From positions 1 to 64,000 of the forward strand of contig NZ_JAXMOR010000016.1 in the NCBI RefSeq assembly GCF_034669705.1: DNA of 64,000 nt, given 5' to 3'. This document shows, in pieces, positions 1-8,304 of the stretch. This stretch comes from Marinovum sp034669705 (GTDB lineage Bacteria; Pseudomonadota; Alphaproteobacteria; Rhodobacterales; Rhodobacteraceae). Under the pieces are notes generated by a model. It saw nothing but the letters and a program-made list of their open reading frames with translations, ran no database searches and had not been told where the DNA came from. A program made the translations under genes and the position numbers. Every line of letters starts with the position of its first letter. The first letter of the stretch is position 1.

Positions 1-325
1 CTCGCGGGTGTGCGGATCAATGCAACCTCGGGTGACCCCGCCCCGGCCTCCGCGCCGGGGCCTCCCGGTCCGCGGTGAGGCCCCGGATCAGGTCCGGGGC
101 GGGGCGGTGTGGGGTGCGGCCTGTGCCGCAAGCCCGGTCGTTTCGCGCATCTGCATCCGGTCCAGTCTCAGCCCACGAGCTGACATGCCAGCGGGCCTTA
201 TCCGCCACCGCAAGGCTCGCGGGTGTGCGGATCAATGCAACCTCGGGTGACCCCGCCCCGGCCTCCGCGCCGGGGCCTCCCGGTCCACGGTGAGGCCGCG
301 GATCAGGTCCGGGGCGCGGCGGTGC
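1..325. repeat. 110-bp direct repeat with internal hairpins (two copies)
   Basis: Bases 1-110 recur at 216-325 with only a few differences. Each copy contains a GCCCCGGC / GCCGGGGC hairpin (40-61 and 255-276). The first copy also holds CCCCGGA-TCAGG-TCCGGGG (81-99), a hairpin word that I recognise as common between genes in alphaproteobacteria. The 105 bases between the copies hold no convincing gene. The array lies directly downstream of the minus-strand kinase gene, so its hairpins may act as the terminator of that operon. Confidence 0.7.
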
Positions 326-335
326 AGGGCGGGGC

Positions 336-1328
336 CTAGCCTGCCAGCCCCGCCGCTTCCAGCACCTGCATCAGCTCGGTCTCGGCCCGCGGCCCCACGT
401 GTCGGATCACCTCGCCCGCCACCGCGCAGCCCATCCGGCCGCAGGTCTCCATGTCGCGCCCCTGCGCCAGCCCATAGAGGAACCCGGCGGCAAAGCCGTC
501 GCCCGCGCCGGTCGCATCCACCGGCACGATCCGCTGCACGCCGACGTCGGTGCGCTGTCCCTGGGCCACGATCGTCACCCCCTCGCCAGAGCGGGTGCAG
601 GCCACCAGCGGGCAGATCGCCGCCACCTTCGCCAGCGCGTCCTCGGTGTCTTCGGTCTCATACAAAGAGCGGATCTCGGCCTCGTTGCCGATCACGTAAT
701 CCAGCTCGTTCTCGATCAGCTGCAGGAAATCCGCCCGGTGCCGCTCGACGCAGAACGGATCGGAAATCGCGATCCCGGCCTTGCCGCCGGCGGCGCTGCA
801 GGCGCGGGCCATGCGGGTGAAGGCTTCCTTGCCCTTGTCCTTGTCAAACAGATACCCTTCGAGAAAGACGATTTCGGCGTTCTGCGCCACCTCTTCGTCC
901 ACGTCGTCGGGCCCCAGCTCGGCGGAAATCCCCAGATAGGTGTTCATCGACCGCTCGCCATCGGGCGAGACGAAGATCATCGAGCGCGAGGTCGGCAGCT
1001 CGCCGCCCGGCACCGGCGGATTGACAAAGGCGGTGCCGACACGCGCCATCGCCTCGGCGTAGAACCGGCCCAGCGCATCGTCATGCACCCGGCCGACAAA
1101 GGCGGTGCGCAGACCGAGATTGCCGGCCCCGGCGATGGTATTGGCGACCGAGCCGCCGGCGGCCTGCTTGCGCTCGCCCATGGCGCCATAAAGCAGCTCG
1201 GCGCGGTCGCGCTCGATCAGCTGCATGATGCCTTTTTCGATGCCCATGTGATCGAGGAAGCTGTCGTCGGCCTGGGTGATCACGTCGACAACGGCATTGC
1301 CGATGCCGACGACCTGGTAGGTTTTCAT
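336..1328 (-). CDS. PfkB-family carbohydrate/adenosine kinase
   Basis: A 330-residue ribokinase-superfamily sugar or nucleoside kinase. It opens with a glycine-rich strand (VVGIGNAVVDVI, residues 6-17), has the GGSVANT substrate-loop signature (58-64) and ends with the PfkB motif DATGAGDGFAAGF (271-283), where D277 is the expected catalytic base. The order of motifs resembles bacterial adenosine kinase-like proteins of alphaproteobacteria, but ribose, fructose or another substrate cannot be excluded. The ATG at 1326-1328 overlaps the TGA of the upstream endonuclease III gene by four bases (ATGA), so the two are probably co-translated. This overlap, rather than a longer upstream reading, decides the start. 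Confidence 0.85.
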   Translation of the reverse strand: MKTYQVVGIGNAVVDVITQADDSFLDHMGIEKGIMQLIERDRAELLYGAMGERKQAAGGSVANTIAGAGNLGLRTAFVGRVHDDALGRFYAEAMARVGTAFVNPPVPGGELPTSRSMIFVSPDGERSMNTYLGISAELGPDDVDEEVAQNAEIVFLEGYLFDKDKGKEAFTRMARACSAAGGKAGIAISDPFCVERHRADFLQLIENELDYVIGNEAEIRSLYETEDTEDALAKVAAICPLVACTRSGEGVTIVAQGQRTDVGVQRIVPVDATGAGDGFAAGFLYGLAQGRDMETCGRMGCAVAGEVIRHVGPRAETELMQVLEAAGLAG

Positions 1329-1969
1329 AGGGTCTTGTCCTCGTACAAACAGAGATCGCGGATGATGCAATTGGCACACATCGGTTTGCGCGCCTTGCAG
1401 ATGTAGCGGCCATGCAGGATCAGCCAGTGATGCGCATGCTGCTGGAAATCCACCGGGATGTTGTCCTCGATGGCGCGTTCGACGGCATCGACATCCTTGC
1501 CCGGACAGATGCCCGAACGGTTGCCGACGCGAAAGATATGGGTGTCCACGGCCTGCGCCGGATACTGCCACCACATGTTGAGCACCACATTGGCGGTCTT
1601 GCGGCCCACCCCCGGCAGAGAGACCAGCGCGGTGCGGGAATTGGGCACCTCGCCGCCATAGTCCTCGACGAGGATCTTCGACAGCTTGATGACGTTCCTG
1701 GCCTTGTTGCGATAAAGCCCGATGGTCTTGATGTGCTGGGTCACGCCCTCTTCGCCCAAAGCCAGCATCTTCTCCGGCGTGTCGGCGATCCGGAAGAGTT
1801 CCTTTGTCGCGCGGTTCACCCCGGCATCGGTGGCCTGCGCCGAAAGCGCCACGGCCACCACCAGCGTATAGGCGTTGACATGATCGAGCTCGCCCTTGGG
1901 CGCGGGCTCCGAGGCATGAAAGCGGGTAAAGATCTCGCGGATGGTGTGATAATCGAGCTGCTTGGCCAT
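1325..1969 (-). CDS. nth: Endonuclease III (DNA glycosylase/AP lyase)
   Basis: A 214-residue base-excision-repair enzyme that removes oxidised pyrimidines and cleaves the resulting abasic site. The helix-hairpin-helix LPGVGRKTANVVL (118-130) supplies the catalytic lysine K124, and D142 in VDTHIFRVGNR is the conserved aspartate. The C-terminus carries the [4Fe-4S] ligands C191, C198, C201 and C207 with CX6CX2CX5C spacing. Length is normal for the family. I chose the ATG at 1967-1969 (MAKQL); an in-frame upstream extension exists but runs into the divergent promoter region. The gene precedes the PfkB-type kinase in a two-gene operon and is transcribed away from the Ada-like gene, so two DNA-repair genes are arranged head to head. 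Confidence 0.95.
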   Translation of the reverse strand: MAKQLDYHTIREIFTRFHASEPAPKGELDHVNAYTLVVAVALSAQATDAGVNRATKELFRIADTPEKMLALGEEGVTQHIKTIGLYRNKARNVIKLSKILVEDYGGEVPNSRTALVSLPGVGRKTANVVLNMWWQYPAQAVDTHIFRVGNRSGICPGKDVDAVERAIEDNIPVDFQQHAHHWLILHGRYICKARKPMCANCIIRDLCLYEDKTL

Positions 1970-2060
1970 ATCCGCTCTATGACCCAGCCGGTGCACAAGC
2001 GCAACATTCGGGTCGCGGGGGGCGGCGCCGCGCCTTAGATTGAGGCAAAGGAGATGCCCC

Positions 2061-2897
2061 ATGACCCTGCAGGAAAACGGATACCACTACCAGGTCATGC
2101 GCCGCGCCATCGACCTGATCGATGCCAGCCGGACGCCGCTGACGCTCGAGGCGCTGGCCGGCGAGATGCAGATGAGCCCGGCGCATTTCCAGCGGCTGTT
2201 CTCGAAATGGGTCGGGGTCTCGCCCAAGCGCTATCACCAGTACCTGGCGCTGGGCCATGCCAAGGCGTTGCTGCGCGAGCGCTTCACCACCCTTGCGGCG
2301 GCCGATGGCGCCGGTCTGTCTGGCGGCGGTCGGCTGCATGACCTCTTCCTGCGCTGGGAGGCGATGAGCCCCGGCGACTATGCCGCCGGCGGCGCCGGGC
2401 TGGAAATCCGCTGGGGCTGGTTCGACAGCCCCTTCGGCCGGGCGCTGGTGATGGGCACCGACCGCGGGCTCTGCGGGCTGGGCTTTGCCGCCGAGATGGG
2501 CGAGGCCGGCTGCATGGCAGACCTGCGCCGCCGCTGGCCCGCGGCCGACTATGTCGAAGCCCCCGAGAAACTCGCGCCCTGGGTCGCCGCCGCTTTCGGC
2601 GAACGGCCTGGCGAGACCCCGCTCTACCTCATAGGCGCGCCGTTTCAGATCAAGGTCTGGGAGGCGCTGCTCACGATCCCCTCGGGCCACGTCACCACCT
2701 ATTCCGAGATCGCCCAGAGCATCGGCAGCCCGCGCGCGGTGCGCGCGGTGGGCACCGCGGTGGGCCGCAACCCGGTGTCCTGGCTGATCCCCTGCCACCG
2801 CGCGCTGCGCAAATCGGGCGCGCTCGGCGGCTATCACTGGGGCCTGCCGGTGAAACGCGCCCTGCTGGCCTGGGAATCGGCCCGCGCCGACGCCTGA
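2061..2897 (+). CDS. Ada-like methylated-DNA-protein cysteine methyltransferase with AraC HTH
   Basis: A 278-residue protein with an N-terminal AraC-type helix-turn-helix domain (about residues 10-110) joined to a C-terminal O6-alkylguanine-DNA alkyltransferase domain (about 115-278). The active site is IPCHR, with the methyl-acceptor C245. It lacks the N-terminal zinc-binding Ada domain that senses methylphosphotriesters in E. coli Ada, so it combines repair and DNA binding but probably does not sense in the classical Ada way. An AAGGAG ribosome site (2047-2052) fits the ATG at 2061. The gene is divergent from nth, which suggests a shared promoter region between two repair genes. Confidence 0.9.
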   Translation: MTLQENGYHYQVMRRAIDLIDASRTPLTLEALAGEMQMSPAHFQRLFSKWVGVSPKRYHQYLALGHAKALLRERFTTLAAADGAGLSGGGRLHDLFLRWEAMSPGDYAAGGAGLEIRWGWFDSPFGRALVMGTDRGLCGLGFAAEMGEAGCMADLRRRWPAADYVEAPEKLAPWVAAAFGERPGETPLYLIGAPFQIKVWEALLTIPSGHVTTYSEIAQSIGSPRAVRAVGTAVGRNPVSWLIPCHRALRKSGALGGYHWGLPVKRALLAWESARADA

Positions 2898-2911
2898 CCC
2901 TCTTCCGGCTT

Positions 2912-2968
2912 CTTCTGTTCAAAAATACCCTCGGGGGAGGCGCCAGAGGCGCCGGGGGCAGAGCCCCC
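2912..2968. repeat. Intergenic hairpin element (GAACA/TATTTTT block plus two stem-loops)
   Basis: After the alkyltransferase stop lies CTTCTGTTCAAAAATACCC, followed by two abutting perfect stem-loops with AGA loops: GGCGCC-AGA-GGCGCC (2939-2953) and GGGGGC-AGA-GCCCCC (2954-2968). A related block lies at 54020-54046 in the opposite orientation. I take this to be a dispersed intergenic element that may end transcription. Confidence 0.6.
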
Positions 2969-3114
2969 ATCCTCCGACCGGCCCGGCAGAGCCTTGCCAT
3001 TGGCGGGCTTCCGCCGATTCCCGCTTGCACGCGATTGTGAGCGGCGACAGGATCGCCATCAGTGTAAAGCACGCGCGGCGTGCGACAGCGCAAACAACGA
3101 GGCGAATGACTATC

Positions 3115-3771
3115 ATGAAATTCCTGAGCAAACCCATCCTGCTGGCCACGGCCACCGCGCTCTCGCTTGCGGCCTGTACCACCCAGGGCCCCAACCAGAA
3201 TCAGAAGGCCCGTCAGGGCGCGATCCTCGGCGGTCTCGCCGGTGCGGCGGCCGGCGCTGTTGCCGGTGGCAACGAGGTCGAGAAACGCAACCGCATCATC
3301 GGTGGCGCGATCGTCGGCGCGGGTCTCGGGGCCGGCATCGGCAACGTGCTCGACCGCCAGGAGGAAGACCTGCGCCAGAGCATGACCAATGGCAACGTGC
3401 AGATCACCAACACCGGTGACCGTCTGATCGTGACCCTGCCGAACGACATCCTCTTCGCGGTCGACGATGCCACCGTGCGCCCCGACCTGCAGCGCGACCT
3501 GCGGGCGCTGGCCGGCAACCTGCAGGCCTATCCGAACTCCACCGTGCAGATCGTCGGCCACACCGACAGCGACGGCGACGCCAGCTACAACCTCGGCCTG
3601 TCCAAGCGCCGGGCTGAATCGGTGGCCAACGTTCTGGTCGCCGCCGGCGTCTCTGGCGGCCGGTTGCAGACCATCGGCCGCGGCGAAGACCAGCCGGTGG
3701 CGGACAACCTGACGCCGCAGGGCAAGGCGCAGAACCGCCGGGTCGAGATCGTGATCCTGCCCAACGCCTGA
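3115..3771 (+). CDS. OmpA-family outer-membrane lipoprotein
   Basis: A 218-residue envelope lipoprotein. The first 20 residues form a signal peptide ending in the lipobox LAAC, with C21 as lipid-anchored residue. Glycine-zipper segments follow (GAILGGLAGAAAGAVAGG and GGAIVGAGLGAGIGN, about residues 38-77). The OmpA-like peptidoglycan-binding domain fills the C-terminus (about 105-218), with the conserved VQIVGHTDSDG and LSKRRAESVANVL motifs. The architecture matches YiaD-like proteins that tether the outer membrane to peptidoglycan. An in-frame ATG three codons upstream is an alternative start. The gene stands alone and is followed by a strong terminator. Confidence 0.9.
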   Translation: MKFLSKPILLATATALSLAACTTQGPNQNQKARQGAILGGLAGAAAGAVAGGNEVEKRNRIIGGAIVGAGLGAGIGNVLDRQEEDLRQSMTNGNVQITNTGDRLIVTLPNDILFAVDDATVRPDLQRDLRALAGNLQAYPNSTVQIVGHTDSDGDASYNLGLSKRRAESVANVLVAAGVSGGRLQTIGRGEDQPVADNLTPQGKAQNRRVEIVILPNA

Positions 3772-3798
3772 TCCGACGGTCACACCAAGAAGTGACCG

Positions 3799-3838
3799 GC
3801 CCCGGCCCGCAACAGACGCGGGCCGGGGCTTTTGTTTA
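3799..3838 (+). terminator. Rho-independent terminator after the OmpA-family gene
   Basis: A perfect 12-bp stem (GCCCCGGCCCGC, 3799-3810, with GCGGGCCGGGGC, 3818-3829) closes a 7-base loop and is followed by TTTTGTTT. This is the clearest intrinsic terminator in the window. Confidence 0.9.
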
Positions 3839-4300
3839 TTCCGTGAAGTACATGGATGCCGCTTGCCAGGTCCGGTCGGACCTCAAAGGCCGCGCGCGGC
3901 CTTGGCGTTGCCTGATGATGTCAGCATGTGCCACGACCCTCATTTATTCTGGACCTCCGCTTCAAGCCGCCGGGCAATATTCTGCGGTGTTGGACAGCAT
4001 CGCCCGTTTGCGCGGCCGATGGCGCCGTTCTTGCCAGAGCGTTCTGGGGCCCCTTAAACCATCCGACTGATCCGAACCGCGGGACCAACTGGCTGGCAAC
4101 TCAGTGCGGGCGCCATGAACCAGCAGAGTTCGCATGTTTTGATAGAATACTGGCGTGGAACGAGCCCACGCCCGGCATTGCCGTCATGCTCGTCACAAGC
4201 AGCAGCGACGGTTTGGGGCTGCATTGGTCCCACGCCGCGGGCGACCCTGCAGCCGATCGGCTGCTAGAGAGCCCCCGGACCCAAGTCATTCACAAATGGC
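3839..4300. other. Gene-free stretch
   Basis: No coding sequence is recognisable on either strand. The base composition is less G+C-rich than the flanks and the open frames have no coherent coding character. With the tRNA fragment at its right edge, this looks like scar DNA from an inserted or lost element. Confidence 0.5.
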
Positions 4301-4350
4301 TGGCTCCTCCGGCAGGATTTGAACCTGCAACCTGCCCCATAGGAGCGCGC
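4301..4350 (-). pseudogene. 3' fragment of a tRNA-Arg(CCT)-like gene
   Basis: Read on the minus strand, this ends in a tRNA 3' half: a T-arm GCAGG-TTCAAAT-CCTGC, a 7-base acceptor strand CGGAGGA, discriminator G and encoded CCA (4301-4303). Before it lies a loop CTCCTAT with T33 and anticodon CCT, which would be arginine, but two pairs of the anticodon stem are mismatched. The upstream bases do not form a D-arm or a matching 5' acceptor strand. It therefore looks like a truncated copy, the kind left as an att site when an integrative element uses a tRNA 3' end. Confidence 0.6.
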
Positions 4351-4784
4351 GGGTGCATAAATCTCTTAACTTCAGTGTCTTGTGGGCGGGTTTCGTGTTT
4401 TTTCATCCGCCGCGGCCTGCATTGCAGGTGACCGACTGGCCGCCTGCAGGGCCATGCAGGTCGAAACTCGCCTGTCCGCCTTCGGCGGTCACGAGGTAGT
4501 AGGCAATCTGGGCTTCCTGCATCGCCAGCCTCCCTACAGCGGTATCGCCGGGGGCCAGCGTGAAGCTGAATTCGCCGCGGCAGGCTTCGGCCTCAGCAAG
4601 CGCTATGCTGAAAATGTTGACCTGCCGCTTGCGCCGGGTGAGCAAGGTGAAGTGTGCGAGATTGGAAGTGGACCGCCAGGTTTAACGCAGGTCGCGGCGG
4701 TGCTCAGTGCTGCGCACGCGCAATGCCATGGCGCGCCAACCGGGTGCCGGTTCGGCAGTGCACCATCTCTGCCTCGCCTGCGGA
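4351..4784. other. Mostly non-coding stretch downstream of the histidine kinase
   Basis: Between the tRNA fragment and the end of the kinase gene I see no recognised gene. One short minus-strand frame (4403-4645) reads more like protein than its alternatives and is listed separately at low confidence. Confidence 0.4.
4403..4645 (-). CDS. Possible small hypothetical protein or gene remnant
   Basis: An 80-residue minus-strand frame. Its middle part (AEACRGEFSFTLAPGDTAVG and QIAYYLVTAEGGQASFDLHG) looks like a folded, acidic protein segment, whereas the overlapping plus-strand frame looks random. No family is recognised and there is no clear ribosome site, so it may be the surviving tail of a degraded gene. 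The function is unknown. Confidence 0.2.
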   Translation of the reverse strand: MLTRRKRQVNIFSIALAEAEACRGEFSFTLAPGDTAVGRLAMQEAQIAYYLVTAEGGQASFDLHGPAGGQSVTCNAGRGG

Positions 4785-7208
4785 TCATTTTTCACTGACC
4801 CCGATGACCGCCGCCGCAAGGGTCTGGACCAGGCGATCCGCTTTAAACGGCTTCTCCAGCCATAACGCGTCCTTCATGTCCGGCGGGATGTCGAGGACGC
4901 CGGAATAGCCGGTCGCAAACACAAATGGGATGCCTCGCTCGCGGACGACTTTCGCGGCAGGCCAGACGAGTTCGCCATTTAAATTGATGTCGAGCACCGC
5001 CGCGTCGAACCTCCCGGTGGCAGCTGCCTCAAGGGCCTCGCTCAGTGTCGAGGCGGGCCCGCTCACGATGCATCCAGCTGCCTGCAAGGCCGCCGTGGTC
5101 TCTTGGGCGACGAGGTGTTCATCTTCGACGACAAGCACCCGTTTCCCATTGAGGACCGTCCGATCACCCTCAGGCGGCCTGGCAGGGTTGAAGCTGCTTT
5201 CGGCCCGGCCATCTTTCGCCCACAGAGTGTCGAGCGGCAACTCGATGAGCGCCTTCAGGCCAGCGCGCGCGTAGTCGAGGGTGACATCGCCGCCGAGGTC
5301 GGTGGCCAGAATGCGTTCGATCAGAACGGAGCCGAAGCCCGTTCGGCTCGGCGCGCTGTCGATCAGTGGGCCACCTTTTTCCTGCCAGACAAAGATCAGT
5401 CGCCGGTCATCGCCTTCGCCGGACAGGTGCCACTCGGCGGTAACCCGCCCTTCCGGGCGCGTAAGGGCACCATATTTGGCCGCGTTGGTGGCCAGTTCGT
5501 GCAGGGCGAGGGTCAGGGTCTGCGCGGCTTTGGGCGTGACCCTCAGCCCCGGTCCCCCGACAAAGATGCGGCTGTCATCCTCCCCGCGGTAGGGCGCGAC
5601 CGCGTTCTCCACCAGAACCTCGAACGAGGCGCCTTCCCAGCGGCTGCGGGCCAGCAACGAATGGGACTGCGCCAAAGCCGAGATACGGGCGACCAGGCGA
5701 TCCGCTGCATCCGGTCCGATGGCCTGACCCCTGGGCAGGCTCTGGCGGGCAATCGACTGCACGACAGCAAGAATGTTCTTCACCCGATGATCGAGCTCGG
5801 CCATCAGCATGTTCTGGTGCTGCTCGGAGCGCTTGCGATCGGTCACGTCTCGGACAAAGCCGGTGCCGAGGATCGGCTCGCCCTCGGCATCGGTCTGAAC
5901 GATACCTGTGGCATGGACGTGGTGCAGGCTGTCGTCCGGGTGAATGACCCGGTATTCGAGGTCGAAGGAGCGGTTCTCGCGGATGCAATCACGGACCTCC
6001 GCATCGAGCGTCGCTCGGTCTTCGGGGTGAACGTGAGCCATCCAGCCGGTGATCGTGATCTCGCCATCACCAACCCCCATGATGTCGCGTCCGCAGGCGT
6101 CGAGGGTCGCGGCGCCCGTGGTGAAGTCCCACGTGGCCCATCCCAGGCTCGAGGCCTGGGTGGCCATCTCCAGCGCGTCCCGGGCCTCGCGCAGCTGCTG
6201 CTCGCTTGTGCGCCGCGCCATCTCTGCACGTGCGCCTTCGACCGCCGCATGGGTCCGTTGCGCCACCTCCTCGGCCAAGGCGACATCGGCCGGATGCCAG
6301 TGCTTCGGCTGGTCGGAATGGATGGCCAGCACCGCGACAAGCCGACCGTCGCGGATGTGCGGGATATTCAGGAAAGCCCGGATACCGCGTTGCGCGAAGG
6401 CCTCAAGGGCCTCGGGTGTCGACGTGCGGGGGTCTTCGCGCACATCGGCGATGACCACGCTACGGCCCTCCTTGAGATCCGCAATAAAGTCGGCACCGAA
6501 ATCGTGCAGCCGGTGGCGTCCGGCGCAGCTTGGCATGCTGCCGCTGTTCCAATCTTTGTCGATCAAAGCGAATGCGCCAGCCTCGTCGATCTCGGCGTAG
6601 GCGCTTTGCTCGACACCAAGATGCCGGGCGAGAAGGGCCGCCGCCTCAAAGCTGAGCGCGAGCGGGTCCCGGAGGGTTCTGAAATTCTCATTGAGTTCCA
6701 CCCTCAGCTGGGCCCGGCGTTCCTCAAGCACCTGCTCGGTGATCTCGAGGCAGGGGCAGAGGAAACCTTGCACGATGCCGTCACGACCGCGCACGGGCGT
6801 GTAGGAGAACGAGAAATGCGTTTCCTCGAGATACCCCTTGCGCCGCATCATCAGCGGAATGTCGTCCATGTGCAGGGCTTCGCCGGCGTAGGCCTGCGTG
6901 ACGATGGGTTCCAGATCCCGCTCCCAGATCTCCTCCCAGACCACGTCGAAGGGAAGGCCGAGCGCGGGGTGCTTCGCAGCGAGGATTTCCCGATAGGCAT
7001 CGTTGTAGAGAAGCGTGCGCTCAGGGCCCCAAACGATGAACATCGGCTGGCTCGAGGTCAGCATCAAGTCAATCAGAACATGCAGGACGTGCGGCCAGCT
7101 ATCGGGCGTGCCGAGGGGGGAGGACGCCCAGTCGTGGTCGCGGGTCAACTGGCCCATCGTTCCGCCACCTGAGGGGAGCGCAATGTTTCCTAAATCCTCG
7201 TCTCGCAA
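4785..7208 (-). CDS. Hybrid HWE/HisKA_2 sensor histidine kinase with PAS, GAF, PAS and receiver domains
   Basis: An 807-residue soluble hybrid sensor kinase. From the N-terminus: a PAS domain (about 45-160), a GAF domain (about 175-325), a second PAS (about 345-460) and an HWE/HisKA_2-type kinase with phospho-acceptor H474 in AELDHRVKN, followed by the N-box ELATNAAKYG (N575). A C-terminal CheY-like receiver (about 689-800) has acceptor D740 in AAVLDINLNG. No membrane segment is visible, so it senses a cytosolic signal. The PAS/GAF/HWE layout is common among alphaproteobacterial light, redox or general-stress sensors, but the GAF domain lacks an obvious bilin cysteine motif. Residue M18 is a possible later start. 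No partner response regulator lies beside it. Confidence 0.9.
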   Translation of the reverse strand: MRDEDLGNIALPSGGGTMGQLTRDHDWASSPLGTPDSWPHVLHVLIDLMLTSSQPMFIVWGPERTLLYNDAYREILAAKHPALGLPFDVVWEEIWERDLEPIVTQAYAGEALHMDDIPLMMRRKGYLEETHFSFSYTPVRGRDGIVQGFLCPCLEITEQVLEERRAQLRVELNENFRTLRDPLALSFEAAALLARHLGVEQSAYAEIDEAGAFALIDKDWNSGSMPSCAGRHRLHDFGADFIADLKEGRSVVIADVREDPRTSTPEALEAFAQRGIRAFLNIPHIRDGRLVAVLAIHSDQPKHWHPADVALAEEVAQRTHAAVEGARAEMARRTSEQQLREARDALEMATQASSLGWATWDFTTGAATLDACGRDIMGVGDGEITITGWMAHVHPEDRATLDAEVRDCIRENRSFDLEYRVIHPDDSLHHVHATGIVQTDAEGEPILGTGFVRDVTDRKRSEQHQNMLMAELDHRVKNILAVVQSIARQSLPRGQAIGPDAADRLVARISALAQSHSLLARSRWEGASFEVLVENAVAPYRGEDDSRIFVGGPGLRVTPKAAQTLTLALHELATNAAKYGALTRPEGRVTAEWHLSGEGDDRRLIFVWQEKGGPLIDSAPSRTGFGSVLIERILATDLGGDVTLDYARAGLKALIELPLDTLWAKDGRAESSFNPARPPEGDRTVLNGKRVLVVEDEHLVAQETTAALQAAGCIVSGPASTLSEALEAAATGRFDAAVLDINLNGELVWPAAKVVRERGIPFVFATGYSGVLDIPPDMKDALWLEKPFKADRLVQTLAAAVIGVSEK

Positions 7209-7600
7209 CCACCATCTCCCATCCAGCTCCCGGCACGGAGCGTGTTCTCAGAACAGTAGGTATACCTATTCGTCGCGGGTGCCAGTAGTCCGACGTCTTC
7301 GTGAGGGAGATTTGCGCGCTGCTGTCCTGAAGTGTCGCTGACCGATCACGTGATGGCCTCATCGTCGCAGTGGCTGAGCCAACGCAAGCTCTCCCAACGG
7401 CGAGGTGGTCTGGCCGAGGTCGACCTTTGCTGCGCAGGAGGTGAGGCATTGGGCCGCGCGCGCCGCGAGTGTCTTGACTGAGCGACCGTGTCGACCAGCG
7501 CAGGGCCGCTTCGAGCCCATCTCGCCCGATGCTGTGCGGCCGACAAATGTTCAAGTTGGGCGCACCAATGACGTAGACTTTCGCAGGCCATGCAGCGGTT
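7209..7600. other. Intergenic region upstream of the histidine kinase
   Basis: Apart from two close palindromes (7243-7268), nothing is recognisable. The open frames on both strands lack coherent coding character and resemble no family I know. Confidence 0.4.
7243..7268. promoter_or_regulatory. Two abutting palindromes upstream of the kinase gene
   Basis: TGTTCTCAGAACA (7243-7255) is a perfect inverted repeat around one base. One base further on, TAGGTATACCTA (7257-7268) is a perfect 12-bp palindrome. They lie 35-60 bases upstream of the histidine kinase start, which is a good place for a repressor or activator site. Confidence 0.5.
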
Positions 7601-8230
7601 CTACGTTCGTTTGTAGAGCGCAAGACCGCCGGCGAGCGACAGCATGACGACGCCACAGCTGCGCTCAAGCAAGAGTGCTCCCCTCTCTCTGATGAACCGC
7701 ATCGTATTGACACCCAGAGCCGCATAGGCGGTCATGACGGCAAGATCGATGGCGACGAAGATCACGGCCAGAGTGGCATATTGGCCGAAAAGAGGCTCGC
7801 CCGGATCGACGAACTGGGGCAGGAAGGCCGCGAAAAAGAGATAGCCCTTCGGGTTGGTGGCCGCGACCAGAAAGCTCTTCCGGAAGAGGCGCAACGGAGC
7901 ACCTTCGGTCGAGGCAGTTGTTGTCCCTTTCGTCGCGTTTCCAGGCGCCGCTGACGATCTGAGCATCTGGATTCCGAGCCAGGCGAGGTAGATCGCACCG
8001 ATCCACTTCACCACCGAAAACCAGAACGCCGATGTTGCCAGTATCGCTCCAAGCCCAGCGGCGGCTGCGGTCATCAGCACCAGGTCGGACAAACCGGCCC
8101 CGACGATCCCCGCCCCGGCGCGCATCATTCCGAAGCGCGACCCGTTGCTCAATGCCAGTAACACGGTTGGCCCCGGCGTGGCGACCGTAGCGAAGGCCAC
8201 GAGGCCGAAGGCAAGAAGCGAGATATCCAT
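7601..8230 (-). CDS. LysE/RhtB-family amino-acid exporter
   Basis: A 209-residue inner-membrane protein with about six hydrophobic segments. The first segment contains the family hallmark ATPGPTVLL (about residues 17-25), followed by NGSRFGMMRAGAGIVGAG. The length is typical. Such proteins export amino acids or related metabolites; the substrate cannot be read from the sequence. The gene runs in the same direction as the DUF1772-like gene upstream (gap 74 bp), so the two may be co-transcribed under the divergent TetR regulator. Confidence 0.85.
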   Translation of the reverse strand: MDISLLAFGLVAFATVATPGPTVLLALSNGSRFGMMRAGAGIVGAGLSDLVLMTAAAAGLGAILATSAFWFSVVKWIGAIYLAWLGIQMLRSSAAPGNATKGTTTASTEGAPLRLFRKSFLVAATNPKGYLFFAAFLPQFVDPGEPLFGQYATLAVIFVAIDLAVMTAYAALGVNTMRFIRERGALLLERSCGVVMLSLAGGLALYKRT

Positions 8231-8304
8231 CGGGAACGCCCTTGGTTAGGTGTCTGCCGGTATCCGGATTGCATTGCTCGGTGGCCGGTCCATACCGTCC
8301 GTGC

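Noticed and set aside
3928..4431. Plus-strand frame containing LAPPAGFEPATC
   Set aside because: This is the well-known spurious peptide made by reading a tRNA gene backwards; it comes from the tRNA-Arg-like fragment at 4301-4350.
5103..7172. 689-codon open frame antisense to the histidine kinase
   Set aside because: A G+C-rich shadow frame; the minus strand encodes clear PAS, GAF, kinase and receiver domains.
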